Assembly (NCBI GenBank): GCA_021018995.1
Contig: CM037595.1
Coordinates: 97,925,491-97,989,490, forward strand
From: Chloranthus sessilifolius
Taxonomy: Eukaryota > Streptophyta > Magnoliopsida > Chloranthales > Chloranthaceae
Direction: 5' to 3'
Length of the DNA: 64,000 nt
A program made the translations under genes and the position numbers. Position 1 is the first letter of the stretch. Every line of letters begins with the position of its first letter. The notes under the pieces are model-generated. The model had not been told where the DNA came from and did not search any database. It saw only the letters and a list, made by a program, of their open reading frames with translations. Shown in pieces: positions 36,190 to 47,230 of this stretch.

Positions 36190-37817
36190 TGAGATTTTTT
36201 ACGATCCCGTCGCGGCGATGCGCCCGCTTGCAAAAATATAGAGTCACCACCCAGAGCTTTTGGTGCCCCGGGATACCTATATTATTTTTATGAATACCAA
36301 AGTACTAAAAATATGACTCTGAATCTGGTCCACACCAAAGGTTTTTGGGTAGGGGCTTCGGTTATCGATTGGCAAGGTGATAGACACCCAATCAACCAGT
36401 TTAATGCAATCTCTACTAATGGCCAAAAATAAATAAAGTAAAAGAAAAGGAAATAATTTTCTCTTGCCCAAATGGGCCTTAAATCCTATTTGTGTCCCTC
36501 CGTTCCTACCAAAAATTTAGCTACGTAACGGCACAAATGGGAGGATAGTAAATGTTAAAAAGAGATAGGAGAAGAAAGGGGAGAGTTGGAGCCTTCAGGC
36601 CCTTGTAGCACGGTAGGAGAGCCTTGCGTGGCTTGCTTTGATGAGCTCTTAAAGGCTTTATATGGTATGGAATAAGGTTTTAACTCCTAAGGCTTAAAGC
36701 TAAGAGGTAAAGAAGGGAGGCTAGGAGATCACACACACCTAACCTAGGGGCTTTCCATGAAAGGCAAGGGTGGGAAGAGGTTTTTGAATTCCGATTTTTG
36801 TATGAGAGGTGTGCACCAAATGGAGAAAAAATTTCTCACTTTAAGCTCTTTCTCTCTTAGGTAGAAATTCTTAACCCTTAAATCAAAGGGAGGGGGGCTC
36901 TATTTATAGGAAATGGGTGGTTTAGGAGACTACTTAGATGCCAATTTGGTTTAGCAATTAGGTAATCTCATATCTAAGGATTCCTAGGGTTTTTGGAGCC
37001 TTGAAATATGTAAAAAGGTCCTCCAATGGTGGATGATGGGGTGAGGCCTTAAGCCACTTAAGGGGTTGCAAATAGGTAGTAAATGGGTGCAACAGAATTA
37101 TCAAAACACACCCCAAAGGTTGAGGTGGTCAACGAGTCAAACCTCAATCACAAATTTTGAGATAAAAAGATATGGTTACTGTTCATATGACAGGCGCAAC
37201 TAATAGTTACGCCATGCAAATATACAGTAAAGCAGTGCTGAACAGTGCTGGAGGTTGACTCGCGAGGGTGGGTCCACATTTAAAACTGGCGTAACTAATA
37301 GTTGCATCAGGCTTAATTTCTAGGAGAAGTGGCCTGACACAACTAATAGTTGCGCCAGGTAAAATTATAATTGACGCAACTATTAGTTGCGCCAAATCCC
37401 TAGGGGGGCCCACAAGGTTTTACTCTTTTCCCCTCCGTGTTCGGACTACCATATCTTTTGATATACAACTCTATTGGGGCATTTCTTGGACCGTTGGAAA
37501 GCTGACGTCCTCTACTTCTCAATAGTGTGAGATTCGATCGTAGTAGAAGGCCGTAGCTAGTCTCGATGTACACACCCTTTTCCAAGGTTTTGGAAGGTTA
37601 GGTTTAGGTTCAGAACATGTTCTAAGGGTTGGGATTGATTTTTAAAGGTTCGGGTCAAGTTCCTAAGGGATCCAGAGTGATTCCTAAGGGTTTGGAAGGG
37701 TTCTCAAGGGCTCTAGGGTGGTTCCTAAAGGTTACATACATGCCATCAAAAGCTCAAAAATGCACCTTTCTCAGAATGTGTTTCGATCGGGCCTTGGGCC
37801 AAATTTGGGTGTCTACA
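36190..37817 (-). repeat. 3' LTR of the Tat element
   Basis: In minus orientation it begins TGTAGACACCC and ends AAAAAATCTCA. A TATA box (TATAAATA, minus strand) lies at 36901-36908. Four copies of the element's palindrome lie upstream of it in U3 (37193-37395). A run of decayed GGTTCCTAAGG-type repeats lies at about 37620-37730. Confidence 0.85.
37193..37395. promoter_or_regulatory. Four Tat palindromes in the LTR U3
   Basis: Palindromes with half-site (CTG)GCGCAACTA around a central A or T at 37193-37213, 37286-37310, 37334-37358 and 37371-37395, each with a few substitutions. The same palindrome recurs upstream of both antisense genes at 39704, 43980, 50604 and 50651. Confidence 0.88.
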
Positions 37818-37832
37818 TATGCCCCTCTTTGG
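37818..37832 (-). other. Polypurine tract of the Tat element
   Basis: The minus strand reads CCAAAGAGGGGCATA directly before the LTR start TGTAGACACC. It primes plus-strand DNA synthesis and fixes the LTR boundary and the element's orientation. Confidence 0.85.
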
Positions 37833-39097
37833 TATTTGATCACTAATGATCGAATGCCAAAAAAAGAGACATCCGAAGAGGCCCAAGGAATTACTGATGG
37901 GTCCGTTGCATTCAGAATGAACTTCAAATATCATATGAGTAATATGGTGAAAAGACGAAAGCCCTGGATGTCAGGCTAAACATTCATTTCTCAAGGTAAT
38001 CGGTTCCCAAGCACTTAGCGACATTATTGGGCATAAACGAGGTGGAATGAGTTGCGAAAGCCCAATAGCTAAGAAAAATGTTCACTTCTCGAGTTGCGAA
38101 AGCCCGTTAGTCGGGAAAAACGTCCGCTTCTCTAGAGGATTTGAAGGTGATTGATGTTCGAGATTCATTCTTAATACAATAGCTTCACAACAAAGCAAAA
38201 ATACACAAGGCTCCACAATTTGTGTCTAATCCTACGAGGCATTTGACTGCCCCATCTGACTGTTCGCAGGTTCCCCTGTTGAAAGCAGGGTTCGAGGTCT
38301 TGGGCGAACCCATCGATCCCGAAGTTTATTTAGCATGACTGCCCGAGCAAAGTGAATAGATGTCACAACGCTTTTTGAGAGTTCGTGCCATTTTCGAAAG
38401 CATGCCCCATATCAATATGACCTAGAGCCTAGCTTCAACTACCTCGAACAGATCCAACCAAACATTAGGGTGTCCCCCTAAAGGGACATCCAATCCTGGT
38501 CTCTGTCAACAATGATCATAAACATCATTCAACTATGCATAAACATACACCCATTATGGGCGATAAGCAACAAAGGCGATGAAAGCCCCTGACCCGGGCC
38601 CGCCCGGGTGCAATTTATGGGGACAGACGACCATCATACAGATACCCAGATGCATGGTGTACACTTTACAGGGATACCGCTGCCATTGCAGGTTTTAAGC
38701 TTACAGAAAATAAAAGGGAAATGAACCCTTCTGAATGCATGGTTGCACATATTTTGATTGATGCGTAATCTCATTCTCAGCAGGTTGGTCTCAACCAACG
38801 ATTGACCTTTTCCAACGGGAAATCTGAAGCTTAAGACACTCAAGCCCATATGAATCTAAAGCAGAGCTCTTAGCTTGAAGATTTAGCAAGGGAGTCGACT
38901 CCATCGAAACATTGACTGTTTGACCTGGACCGATACCGTTGCTCCTACCTTACAGCAGGATCCAAAGATTCGAGGCGAACCTCTGACTCAAGACTTTAAT
39001 ATGGCACAACCGCATTGCTGATAAAATATTGACATTTTACCGCCTCATGCTTGTGCGTCTCTGTGGGGGAATACAAATCTATTTTTGATTTTTCTAC
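37833..39097 (-). other. Tat 3' non-coding region
   Basis: No coding family recognised on either strand. Contains loosely repeated passages with AGCAGG and TTCGAGG-GAACC wording (about 38270-38310 and 38950-38980). Confidence 0.5.
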
Positions 39098-39432
39098 CTT
39101 TTTTTGGATTTCTCAATTGTTATTTTAAGTGATTTTTTTTGGATTTTGAAACTATTATTTTATGTGATTTGGATTTTGAAACTATTATTTTATGTGATTT
39201 TTTTGGATTTTGAAACTATTATTTTATGTGATTTTTTGGATTTTGAAACTATTACTTTATGTGATTTTTTTGTTATTTTTTTATTTTGAAACTATTATTT
39301 TATGTGATTTTTTTAAATTTTCGATTTTGAAACTATTATTTTATGTGATTTTTTTGGATTTTTCAAGTTTTTATTTTATGTAATTATTTGATTTTGGATT
39401 TTTCAAGTTTTTATTATATGTGATTATTTTTT
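39098..39432. repeat. Tandem repeat, about 33-36 bp period
   Basis: Around eight to nine copies of a unit built on GGATTTTGAAACTATTATTT followed by TATGTGATTTTTT, with the later copies diverging. Confidence 0.85.
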
Positions 39433-39703
39433 TGTGAACACTTTCGGCTTCTCTGTGGGGAATTTTTTTATTATCATTTATTTTTTATTGGATTTTTTCT
39501 TCATATTTTCCTGTGTAAGACCGGAGTGCTTATTGATCTCGTCCTGCTTTTATTCTAGCATGACTTCCTTGGCAAGTCGAAGGATGATCGAGATGCCGGC
39601 TCAGGAGCGCGTGCATCTGCCGAGAGCGACAAAACAAACAAAAAGAGTGGGGGGACCGGCTTTCCTATCTGACCCGTACCAGGCCCAAGACCCAGCCCAA
39701 GTG

Positions 39704-39760
39704 CCTGGCGCAACTATTAGTTGCGCCAGGTTTTGCTAGGGAGGGATTTAAACAACCCGA
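39704..39760 (+). promoter_or_regulatory. Promoter of antisense gene 1: perfect palindrome plus TATA-like box
   Basis: A perfect 27-bp palindrome (half-site CCTGGCGCAACTA, centre T) at 39704-39730 is followed 14 bp later by GATTTAAAC (39745-39753) and then ACCCGAG. Antisense gene 2 has the same order: palindromes, TATATA, ACCCGAG. No transcript evidence is available; the call rests on this shared layout. Confidence 0.6.
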
Positions 39761-39935
39761 GTTTGGGCAATGGGGCATTTATTTCGAAAATTTCCCCCCT
39801 CTCCTCTTGAAGCCGGAAACCGCCCCCTCCTAGGGTTCCTTTACATTGCCTCTACGTGTGCCCCATTGCCGTTACTTTGCTTGTGTGGATCGATTGCCGG
39901 CTCGCGCTAGATCAAAGACCCCTTTTCTTTCAAAA

Positions 39936-40117
39936 GGTAATCATTTAACACCTATTTTCTTTGATTTTTCTTGCTTTTTCTTGCAAATATGATCATGATC
40001 TTGCATTCCTAGATAAAAAATGGTTTATTTCTGTTGTAAGCATGTTGATTGATGATGTGCGAAGGGTTTTTCATGAATAATGCCTTATTTTTGTGGGTTT
40101 ATGGGTTTTATTAATGC

Positions 40118-40173
<56 letters not shown>

Positions 40174-40467
40174 AATAATAATTTTTTTTGTTTTTATTTG
40201 TGCTTAGAAAAGGGGTGTTATTTTTTTGTTTTTATCTTGAATACCAAGCAAGGATATCATTTTGAAAACTAGTTAGGAAAAGGGGATTTTTAGTTTTTTT
40301 TTGTTTTGTATCTTTTTTTCGAAAGGTTAATTAAAAAATGATTTTTGGTTCCTATGTATCTTGAAAACTAATTAAGGGGAATGCTTTTTTTTTTACTTTT
40401 TCTCACAATTAATTAAGGAAAAAGATTTTGCCGTTGATTTTTTTATTGTTTGAAAACTAAGGCATTG

Positions 40468-40542
<75 letters not shown>

Positions 40543-41219
40543 TTTTGGTTTTAGTTTTTTATAAAAGAAGATTTTTTTCGATTTTATGGACACAAAAGGA
40601 GGGATTTTTTTTAAAGAAGGTTTTTTATTTTTTATTTTATGAACCATGAAGAAAAGGATTTTTTGTTTTTAACTTTTGTTTTTTCTAAACATGAAAAAAA
40701 GGATTTTTTGTTTCTTTTTTTTTATTTTCGAGGCATAAAGAAAGGATTCTTTTTTATTTTTATGATTTTAGGAACATAAGATGATGGGATTTTTTTGTTT
40801 TCCTAAACGGAAGGACTTTTTTTTTGTTTTAGTAGAGAATAAGACTTCTCTTTTTTTGTTTGTTTTTTTTCTAAAACCCCCTTTTTTTCTAACATAAAGG
40901 AAGGACTCTTTGGTCTTGATGACAATTTTATTTTTATTTCAACTGGTTTTTATTTTTAAACATAGAAGAAAAGGGGAATTTATTTTATATTATCTCTTTC
41001 TTTTTTTTACTTTACCTTTTAAGATAGAAAGGAAGGGATTTTTTTTTTACAATTTCAATCTAAAAAAGGATTTTTTTTTTTGCTTGTGCATGTGTGTATC
41101 TTTATTTTTTGACAATAAACAAAGAGAGAGTGAGCATACTTACCTTCCCTTGATGTGTAGCATAAAAACCGCTCTTTATCACTGATCTGCTTTGATGTGA
41201 TTGCCTTTTATTGCCCCAG
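39936..41219 (+). other. Probable 5'-UTR intron of antisense gene 1
   Basis: Donor AAAAG/GTAATC at 39936 and acceptor TTGCCCCAG ending at 41219, one base before the ATG. The interior is T-rich with (TA)n runs at about 40121-40171 and 40472-40539 and repeated AAGGATTTTTT wording. Gene 2 has a corresponding 5'-UTR intron (50787-50875), which supports the reading. Confidence 0.6.
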
Positions 41220-41220
41220 C

Positions 41221-43625
41221 ATGTCGGGTGATGATGAGCATATTCCTGAGGCGGGCCACGAGGAGGGACCCGAGATAGTATACGGCTCGCAAGGGGAGCA
41301 GTTCATTTGGGTAGAGCGGAGAGCGGGCCCATGGCTCGAAATGCAGGGTGAGGCCGCCCGAGTCAGCCTCCTACACCAACAGCATACTTATATTTCGAAT
41401 TTCGGAATAGCGGGCAAGGTAAAAGAGAGGTTCAATTTTTTCTTTGTGCAACTTTGCTTTACTTCCACAATCTGAGGCATATTTCTTTAGGTGCAGGACC
41501 TGCCCAACATTGTATTTCGTGGGGGGTGGCTCGATTTTCAAGACTTCTACCTCTACGTCCCTCTTATAGTGAAGCTCTTGTTGCCCGTGAGGGCCGATGC
41601 TGCCTACCTGAAGGCCTTGATCGAACGGTTGCGCCCTGAGACGATGACCTTCCACATGCCGTACGCTAAGATGGCCTTGATGCCCGTTGATTGGGCAATG
41701 ATTACGGGCATCAGGATGAGAGGGATACTAATAGCTGACCTCGTTGTGCCGAGTAGGGAGGACATTATCCGACTGATTGGGGCCTATCCGCCTCATAGGC
41801 AGATGCATGGCACCGAGGTCAAGATGACCTGACTGACCACCCTTTATACGCCTGACGAGTTAGCGAATCTGGATCAGCCAGACAGGGTGCTCTATATCAC
41901 GGCTGAGCGAGCTATCGTTCTGGCTCGCATCACTCCCCTGCTTCTGTTGGGCAAAACCCTTTTCACCAATGCGAGCGGGAGTCGAGTCAGCCAAGCCTTA
42001 CTAAGCGTGATGGACAACTGGGGTGATGGCCATAGGTATGATTGGGGTAGAGCAAGGTACGCATGGCTGATGTATAATGTGGCTCGGGTCACGACCGGGG
42101 ATTTTAAGTCTGTAGTCGGCTTTTGGGCGGCCTTGGAGGTAATCCCTAGCTCCTCCTGTTCCTGTTAGTTTTACCTGGATGGTCTCTCATGCTACAGACA
42201 TGCGGCTCCTTTTTGTTGTATAATGCTCTTCTCAAGTATGGGGGTACCATCATTTCCACCCCGGGAGCCCGCTTCTCCATTCAGATGCGCTCACCTATCC
42301 TCTCCTTAGCAATTAGAATCAGGCCCGATGCCGTGACGTAGGCCTGAAGCACTTGGAGTTGGACCTGAGGTCTCAACTCAACCTGATGGTTCCGGAGCAG
42401 GTAAAGCTCCTTTTTTATACCTTGTTTGTTTTAGGATCAGAAATACTCTTCTATTGACGTGCTACCTGTTTGGCCGCCTTCTTGGACAAATCCTCCATGA
42501 CTCGTACCTTGCGTCCCCCTTTTGGGATCCGGCAGCCGTGAACCCCTCTCGTCTATTTAACAATCACCGCGTCATTTTCTTTTATGGGGCGTGGGCCAAG
42601 TTTTACTATTTAGGAGAGTGGGTCATGCACCAGCACCAGAGCTACTATGCCATACCTGTGGACCCTCTGGCGGACGTTTGGAATCTGTTGGCAGCATCAA
42701 GGAGCTCACGGCGGCCTTTCTCAACAATGGGCTCCCTATCCATGCTCTCCATGTGCCCGAGGACTATCATGTTTGGTACGAGTGCCTGCCATATCGATTT
42801 ATCTTGTCGCGCTTTGTACCCAGCATCAATTTCCTTGCATTTGGTGGCCCACTCGGTCAGGTAACTCTTCTCAGCTTGGATTAGTTCCCCTTATGTTTTA
42901 ATTCAGCTTCCATTTCTTTGTTTCTTTCTAAGCGGATGCCGACTTTGTTCACAATTTGCCCAGAGAGATGACTCGGACAGACGATCAGCTTGACACGTCG
43001 GGGAGATCCTTCAGTGCGGGCCCCTCTGTGCAGCCCCTTGGGAGGTTCTTCAGTGTTGGACCGTGTTGGTACCTCCAGTGGTGCTCCGAGAATGGGGTGA
43101 TTTGGTAGTAGTCTCTGAGGACCTTCTCGCTTGGATGATAGCTTCCTTTCGGGCCTTTGCGCTAATGTGGATAAGCAAGCGCGACTCTCTGCTGAAGCAA
43201 CCCGTGTCCCTCCTCCTGAGGTGATCCCAGGGGTAAGTTCTCTGACGACCTATCTCTTTCTTGTTTTGATTTCCTTTTGTACATGTTTCATGATTGCCCT
43301 AATAGCAGATGTCGTATCTTTCTGAACGTAGGACTTCAACTTGGCCATGGAGTATGCGACGTATCATCTCAACATTGCGGAGCTCAGGGAGGTGGAGATG
43401 GTGAGTACCTTGCTGCTTTGCTTCCCCCGCTTACTTTATTTATCATTTGTCCCTCAATTGGTCCTGATTTTTTATTTCGACTGTGCCTTGCAGCATGCAC
43501 GTGCTAAGGAGTCGCGCTCCTTGCTTAGTAGGATTTCGCAGGCGTGGTCCCGAGTGGGGGATATGCGGACTTTCCAGAGCTCCTCTCGTCATTGGAAAAA
43601 GTCCAAAGGCGCGAGCAAGGAATAG
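41221..43625 (+). CDS. Antisense gene 1 of the Tat element: plant mobile domain (PMD) protein, multi-exon
   Basis: Opens MSGDDEHIPEAGHEEG. The PMD signature follows (RADAAYLKALIERLRPETMTF, then HMPYAKMALMPVDWAMITGI), with later PMD-type blocks (FGRLLGQILHDSYLASPFWD, FFYGAWAKFYYLGEW). PMD (aminotransferase-like) proteins occur as host genes such as MAIN/MAIL1 and within transposons; their biochemical role is poorly known. Exons inferred from GT-AG borders: 41221-41418, about 41497-42138, 42198-42400, about 42435-42860, 42933-43232, 43332-43400 and 43494-43625, the last ending in a basic tail. It is encoded opposite to gag-pol inside the Tat element. Coding is not fully continuous in the second and some later exons, so it may be decayed or affected by sequencing error. 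Confidence 0.7.
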
Positions 43626-43979
43626 GCTTAATTTCTACTTTAAAACTCAATACCCTTGGGATTGGATTTTGATTTTTTAGACAGTTTGGGATGGATGATG
43701 TGGCACTTTAGATTTTTTTGATAATATTTTTAGTGCTTTTGTCTTCATTGTATGCCACGACTTCCTTGTATCGTATTTGTTTTTCTGCAGGATGTGTTTG
43801 TCAAATGCTCTCAGAAAGTGACTTTTTGGGTCGCATGCTTTGATGTAGGATCAATCCTGCACATAAACAGAGTAATTGCCAAACCGTTAGTGATCAGATG
43901 TGTAACAAAAACAAAAACAAAAGGGGTGAAAGTCCCCCCACTTAGGTCCAGAATTGGCTGAGGAGGGGGGATTTTTAGT
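43626..43979 (+). other. Spacer between antisense genes 1 and 2
   Basis: T-rich, probably the 3' UTR and downstream region of gene 1, followed by an A-rich (ACAAAA) stretch and a GGGGGGA run just before the first palindrome of gene 2. Confidence 0.5.
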
Positions 43980-44004
43980 CTGGCACAACTATTAGTTGCG
44001 CCAA
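43980..44004 (+). promoter_or_regulatory. Outer palindrome of the gene 2 promoter, separated by the copia insertion
   Basis: A Tat palindrome (CTGGCACAACTA, centre T, then its inverse). It lies just left of the copia insertion; two more copies lie just right of it (50604 and 50651). The copia element therefore landed inside the gene 2 promoter array. Confidence 0.8.
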
Positions 44005-44010
44005 GCTAAC

Positions 44011-45031
44011 TGTTGGATATTTACCAAATAAATATTTATTACTTTAATAATATTTATCTATTATTAATTTAATAATGTTTATTTATTTTTAAATGGTTCC
44101 TTAAAGTGATTGGTTCCATATTAAAAGGATGCTTTTAACCTTCAAGTCAAAATTACTTGAATTTTGATTTAATATTGGAGGGAATTTTTTCCCACCATAA
44201 GTTTAAAAGTGTTGTAAATGTTTTGTCCCACCTCACTATTTTACAAGAAATATTCATGGCTTATATATGGAAACTTACCTTCCATATTGTTTGGCTTAAT
44301 AAGAAGAACACAGCTCATAGCGGCGGTTCGCCGCCGCACACACGCTACAGCGTGGCGATGCGATGTCAAATAAAGCAATTGGCGCTTTTAAAGGCGCACT
44401 TTGCACGCGCATGACCGCGTCATCGCGAGGAGCTTGAGGAGCCTTTCCTATTTGAACTGAGATGATGCGATCGGTTGACTTGTTGACGGGGCACGGATTG
44501 ACTTCGCACGTGCACCACATGTGCATTATGCATTAGGCGATTCCGACCGTTCAAGGAAGCGGTCGGTTGATTCGAACAAGCGATTTCGATTTCAATTGAA
44601 CGTCGATTGACCAAAAGATGTAAGCTCGGATGTGAACCGTTGGATCCTTGCAACCGTTGATCGGATCGATCAGGGCCCTCGATTGCAAGCAACCGACAGA
44701 CACAACCGCCCCTGAAAAGGTGCTCCGAAAGTTATAAATAGAGGCCAGAGGAGGGATTCTAAACACTTGCAATTTCCGAATCTTACATCTGAGCCCTCAG
44801 AATTCGTGTGCAAACCAGAGCATTCTGCGTCTTCGTTTCGTTGGGTACTACTGATTGCAACGTAGTGTGTGATGATCGGTTCTTCACCGAGGCTTCATTG
44901 TATCACGGAGGCGAATTTGCGATATCCGTTGCATATAGGGGGCAAATATTGTCTTAAAGACAGCGATCTAATCGCGCCTTGAAGCAATTTTTCGGTCTAT
45001 TTTCTGTCAATCTTTGTGCAATACACTAACA
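44011..45031 (+). repeat. 5' LTR of the young copia element
   Basis: TATA box (TTATAAATAG) at about 44732-44741, preceded by a CG-rich region at 44320-44600. The segment 44945-44958 (AATATTGTCTTAAA) is the exact reverse complement of 45034-45047 just downstream of the LTR; see the priming entry. Confidence 0.92.
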
Positions 45032-45050
45032 ATTTTAAGACAATATTACT
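45032..45050 (+). other. Primer-site position; complementary to the element's own LTR
   Basis: Only 19 bases separate the LTR from the gag ATG. They do not read TGGTATCAGAGC (the usual copia methionine-tRNA site). Instead TTTAAGACAATATT (45034-45047) pairs perfectly over 14 bp with AATATTGTCTTAAA inside the LTR (44945-44958), extended by one G-T pair. The annealed strand's 3' end points at the LTR border, the geometry needed to prime minus-strand DNA. Confidence 0.6.
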
Positions 45051-45876
45051 ATGGCACAAAAGATGATGGAACTCTCCAACACGAAGATCACGAAACTCGA
45101 GTGCTTTAATGGCACCAATTTCAAACGATGGCAATCAAAAGTACATTTTTTACTCACAACTTTGAAAGTCGCATACGTTCTCACTATGGACTCACCATCA
45201 TTGGAGAAAGAAGATGAAACGCTTGAAGAAGGTAGAATCCGTCAAATGGGAAAGCGACAATTACACATGCAAAGGCTATATTCTCAACGCTCTTGCCGAT
45301 TCTCTTTTTGACGTCTATCAAATTTATAAAACTGCAAAGGAGATATGGGAGGCTCTTGAACGTAAGTACAAAGTAGAAGAGGCCGGCGTGCGCACATACT
45401 TAGTAAGTGAGTTATTTAATTTTAAGATGTATGATTCTAAACCTATTTTAGAGCAAGTGCACCAGATGCAGATTATCTTCAACAATCTTGTGACGGAAGG
45501 AAGCACAATAGACGAAGGTTTTCAAGTCTCTGCGGTTATTGCAAAATTACCGTTGGGATGGAAAGATTACCGTAAGAGTTTGAAACATACGAAGGAAGAT
45601 CGTACTATGGAGGAACTCTTGACTCATCTTCGCATAGAAGAAGAGGCTCGTCTACGTGACAAGGAAGAGGAGAAAACTGAACTCGTCTCCAATGCGCACA
45701 TTGTTGAAGATGCATCCACATCGAAGAAGAAGAACAAAGGGAAGAACTTTAAACTGAAGCCGAATAAGAAGGTTTTCAAGAGAGGACAATACAAGGAAAA
45801 AACAAAGAAGGGTACTTGTTTTTATTGTAATAAACCCGGCCATTTCAAACGTGATTGTAGAATTTTTGAAAAATAA
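45051..45876 (+). pseudogene. Gag of the young copia element (fossil)
   Basis: Begins MAQKMMELSNTKITKLECFN, then the copia gag core (FNGTNFKRWQSKVHFLL, YILNALADSLFDVYQ, EIWEALERKYKVEEAG), a basic linker (SKKKNKGKNFKLKPNKK) and the CCHC knuckle CFYCNKPGHFKRDC. Gag forms the particle and binds RNA. The ATG lies 20 bases after the LTR, so the leader is very short. Not fully open. Confidence 0.88.
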
Positions 45877-46330
45877 AAATCGTGCAAACATTGTGGGTGA
45901 AGAAGATCTCATTGCGGTGATGACTGAAGTCAATATGGTAGATGGTGGAAATGAATGGTGGCTCGATTCTGGAGCTACTAGGCATGTTACTTCTGATAGG
46001 AATAATTTTATATCCTATGAGGAGGCTCATGATGGACATGAATTGTTCATGGGAAATTTCACTACTGCCAAAGTGGTAGGTCAAGGCAAAGTTGTTCTAC
46101 ACTTTACTTCGGGAAAATCTGTTACCCTGAATGATGTCCTTCATGTTCCTGAAATCCGAAAAAATCTTGTATCGGCTTGTATTCTGAACAAACATGGATT
46201 CAAAATTGTGATCGAATCCGATTCCATTGTACTTTCTAAGAAAGGGATGTTTGTAGGCAAGGGGTATGCCTCTTGTGGAATGTTTAAGTTCAATATCAAT
46301 GAAAAATCTGCTTCTTCGGTTTATGTGTGA
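45877..46330 (+). pseudogene. Protease and pre-integrase region of the young copia element (fossil)
   Basis: Aspartic protease signature WWLDSGATRHVTSDR at about 45957-46000 (active-site D-S-G), then GKVVLHFTSGKSVTLNDVLH and VPEIRKNLVSACILNKHG, leading to the GAG-pre-integrase domain (LWHNRLGHLNLRSMDNM at about 46340-46390). Confidence 0.85.
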
Positions 46331-47230
46331 CTCAATTTATTTATGGCATAATAGATTAGGGCATTTAAATTTACGTTCTATGGATAATATGATTAAATTA
46401 GAACTTCTTCCTAAAATACATATAAATTATGGTAAAGATAGATGTAGCATATGCGTCCAATCTAAAATGATTAAAAAACTATTTAAAAGTGTTGAAAGAC
46501 AATCTAAACTATTAGATTTAATTCATGTAGTTTAAATAATATTACTACTAGAGGAGGGAAAAGATATTTCATCACTTTTATTGATGATTGCTCTCGATTT
46601 ACATATATTTTTCTTCTTCAATTAAAAGATGAAGCATTTAGTAAATTTATCTCCTATAAAGCCTTAGTGGAAAATCAATTAGATTTTAAAATTAAGGCAT
46701 TACGATCGGATAGGGGAGGTGAATACATGTCACATGAATTTTCTGAATTTTGTGACAAGTATGGAATTATTCATGAAGTCACCGCTCCATATTCTCCTCA
46801 ATCAAATGGAATTGCCGAAAGGAAAAATCGGACTCTAGTAGAAATGGTAAATTCTATGTTAACAAATTCTGGTTTGAATTCAAATTTATGGGGAGAAGCA
46901 TTGCTTACTGCATGTTATATTTTAAATCGGATACCTTTTAAAAAATCTTCTAAAACTCCATATGAAATTTGGAAGAACAAACCTCCCAAATTACACTATT
47001 TAAAAGTATGGGGTTGTAGAGCATTAGTTAGGGTACCCGATTATAAACGTACAAAATTAGGTCCTAAAGCCATTGAATGTATTTTTGTGGGATATTCTAT
47101 TAATAGTCCTATATACAGATTTTTAGTATGTGAGCATAATAATATTTTTGAAAAGGATTCAATTTTTGAATCTAGAGATGCAGTATTTTATGAGAATACT
47201 TTCTCTACTATTTCTAAACCTCTTGCATCC
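46331..47230 (+). pseudogene. Integrase of the young copia element (fossil)
   Basis: HxxH-CxxC zinc module (WHNRLGHLN, then CSICVQSKM) and catalytic core (FITFIDDCSRFTYIF; LRSDRGGEYMSHEFSEFCDK; HEVTAPYSPQSNGIAERKNR). The D-D-E residues are visible. The core continues through TPYEIWKNKPPKLHYLKVWG. Confidence 0.87.

Noticed and set aside
36190-37817. Host gene promoter region with palindromic regulatory sites unrelated to transposons
   Set aside because: The polypurine tract at 37818-37832, TG...CA ends and the Tat pol on the same strand identify it as an LTR.
39098-39432. Small membrane protein with Phe/Leu/Ile repeats
   Set aside because: The frame follows from a T-rich tandem repeat.
41221-43625. 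An ordinary host MAIN/MAIL gene merely flanked by transposons
   Set aside because: It lies between the Tat integrase and 3' LTR, where Tat elements carry antisense ORFs, and shares the element's palindrome; still, a captured host gene cannot be fully excluded.
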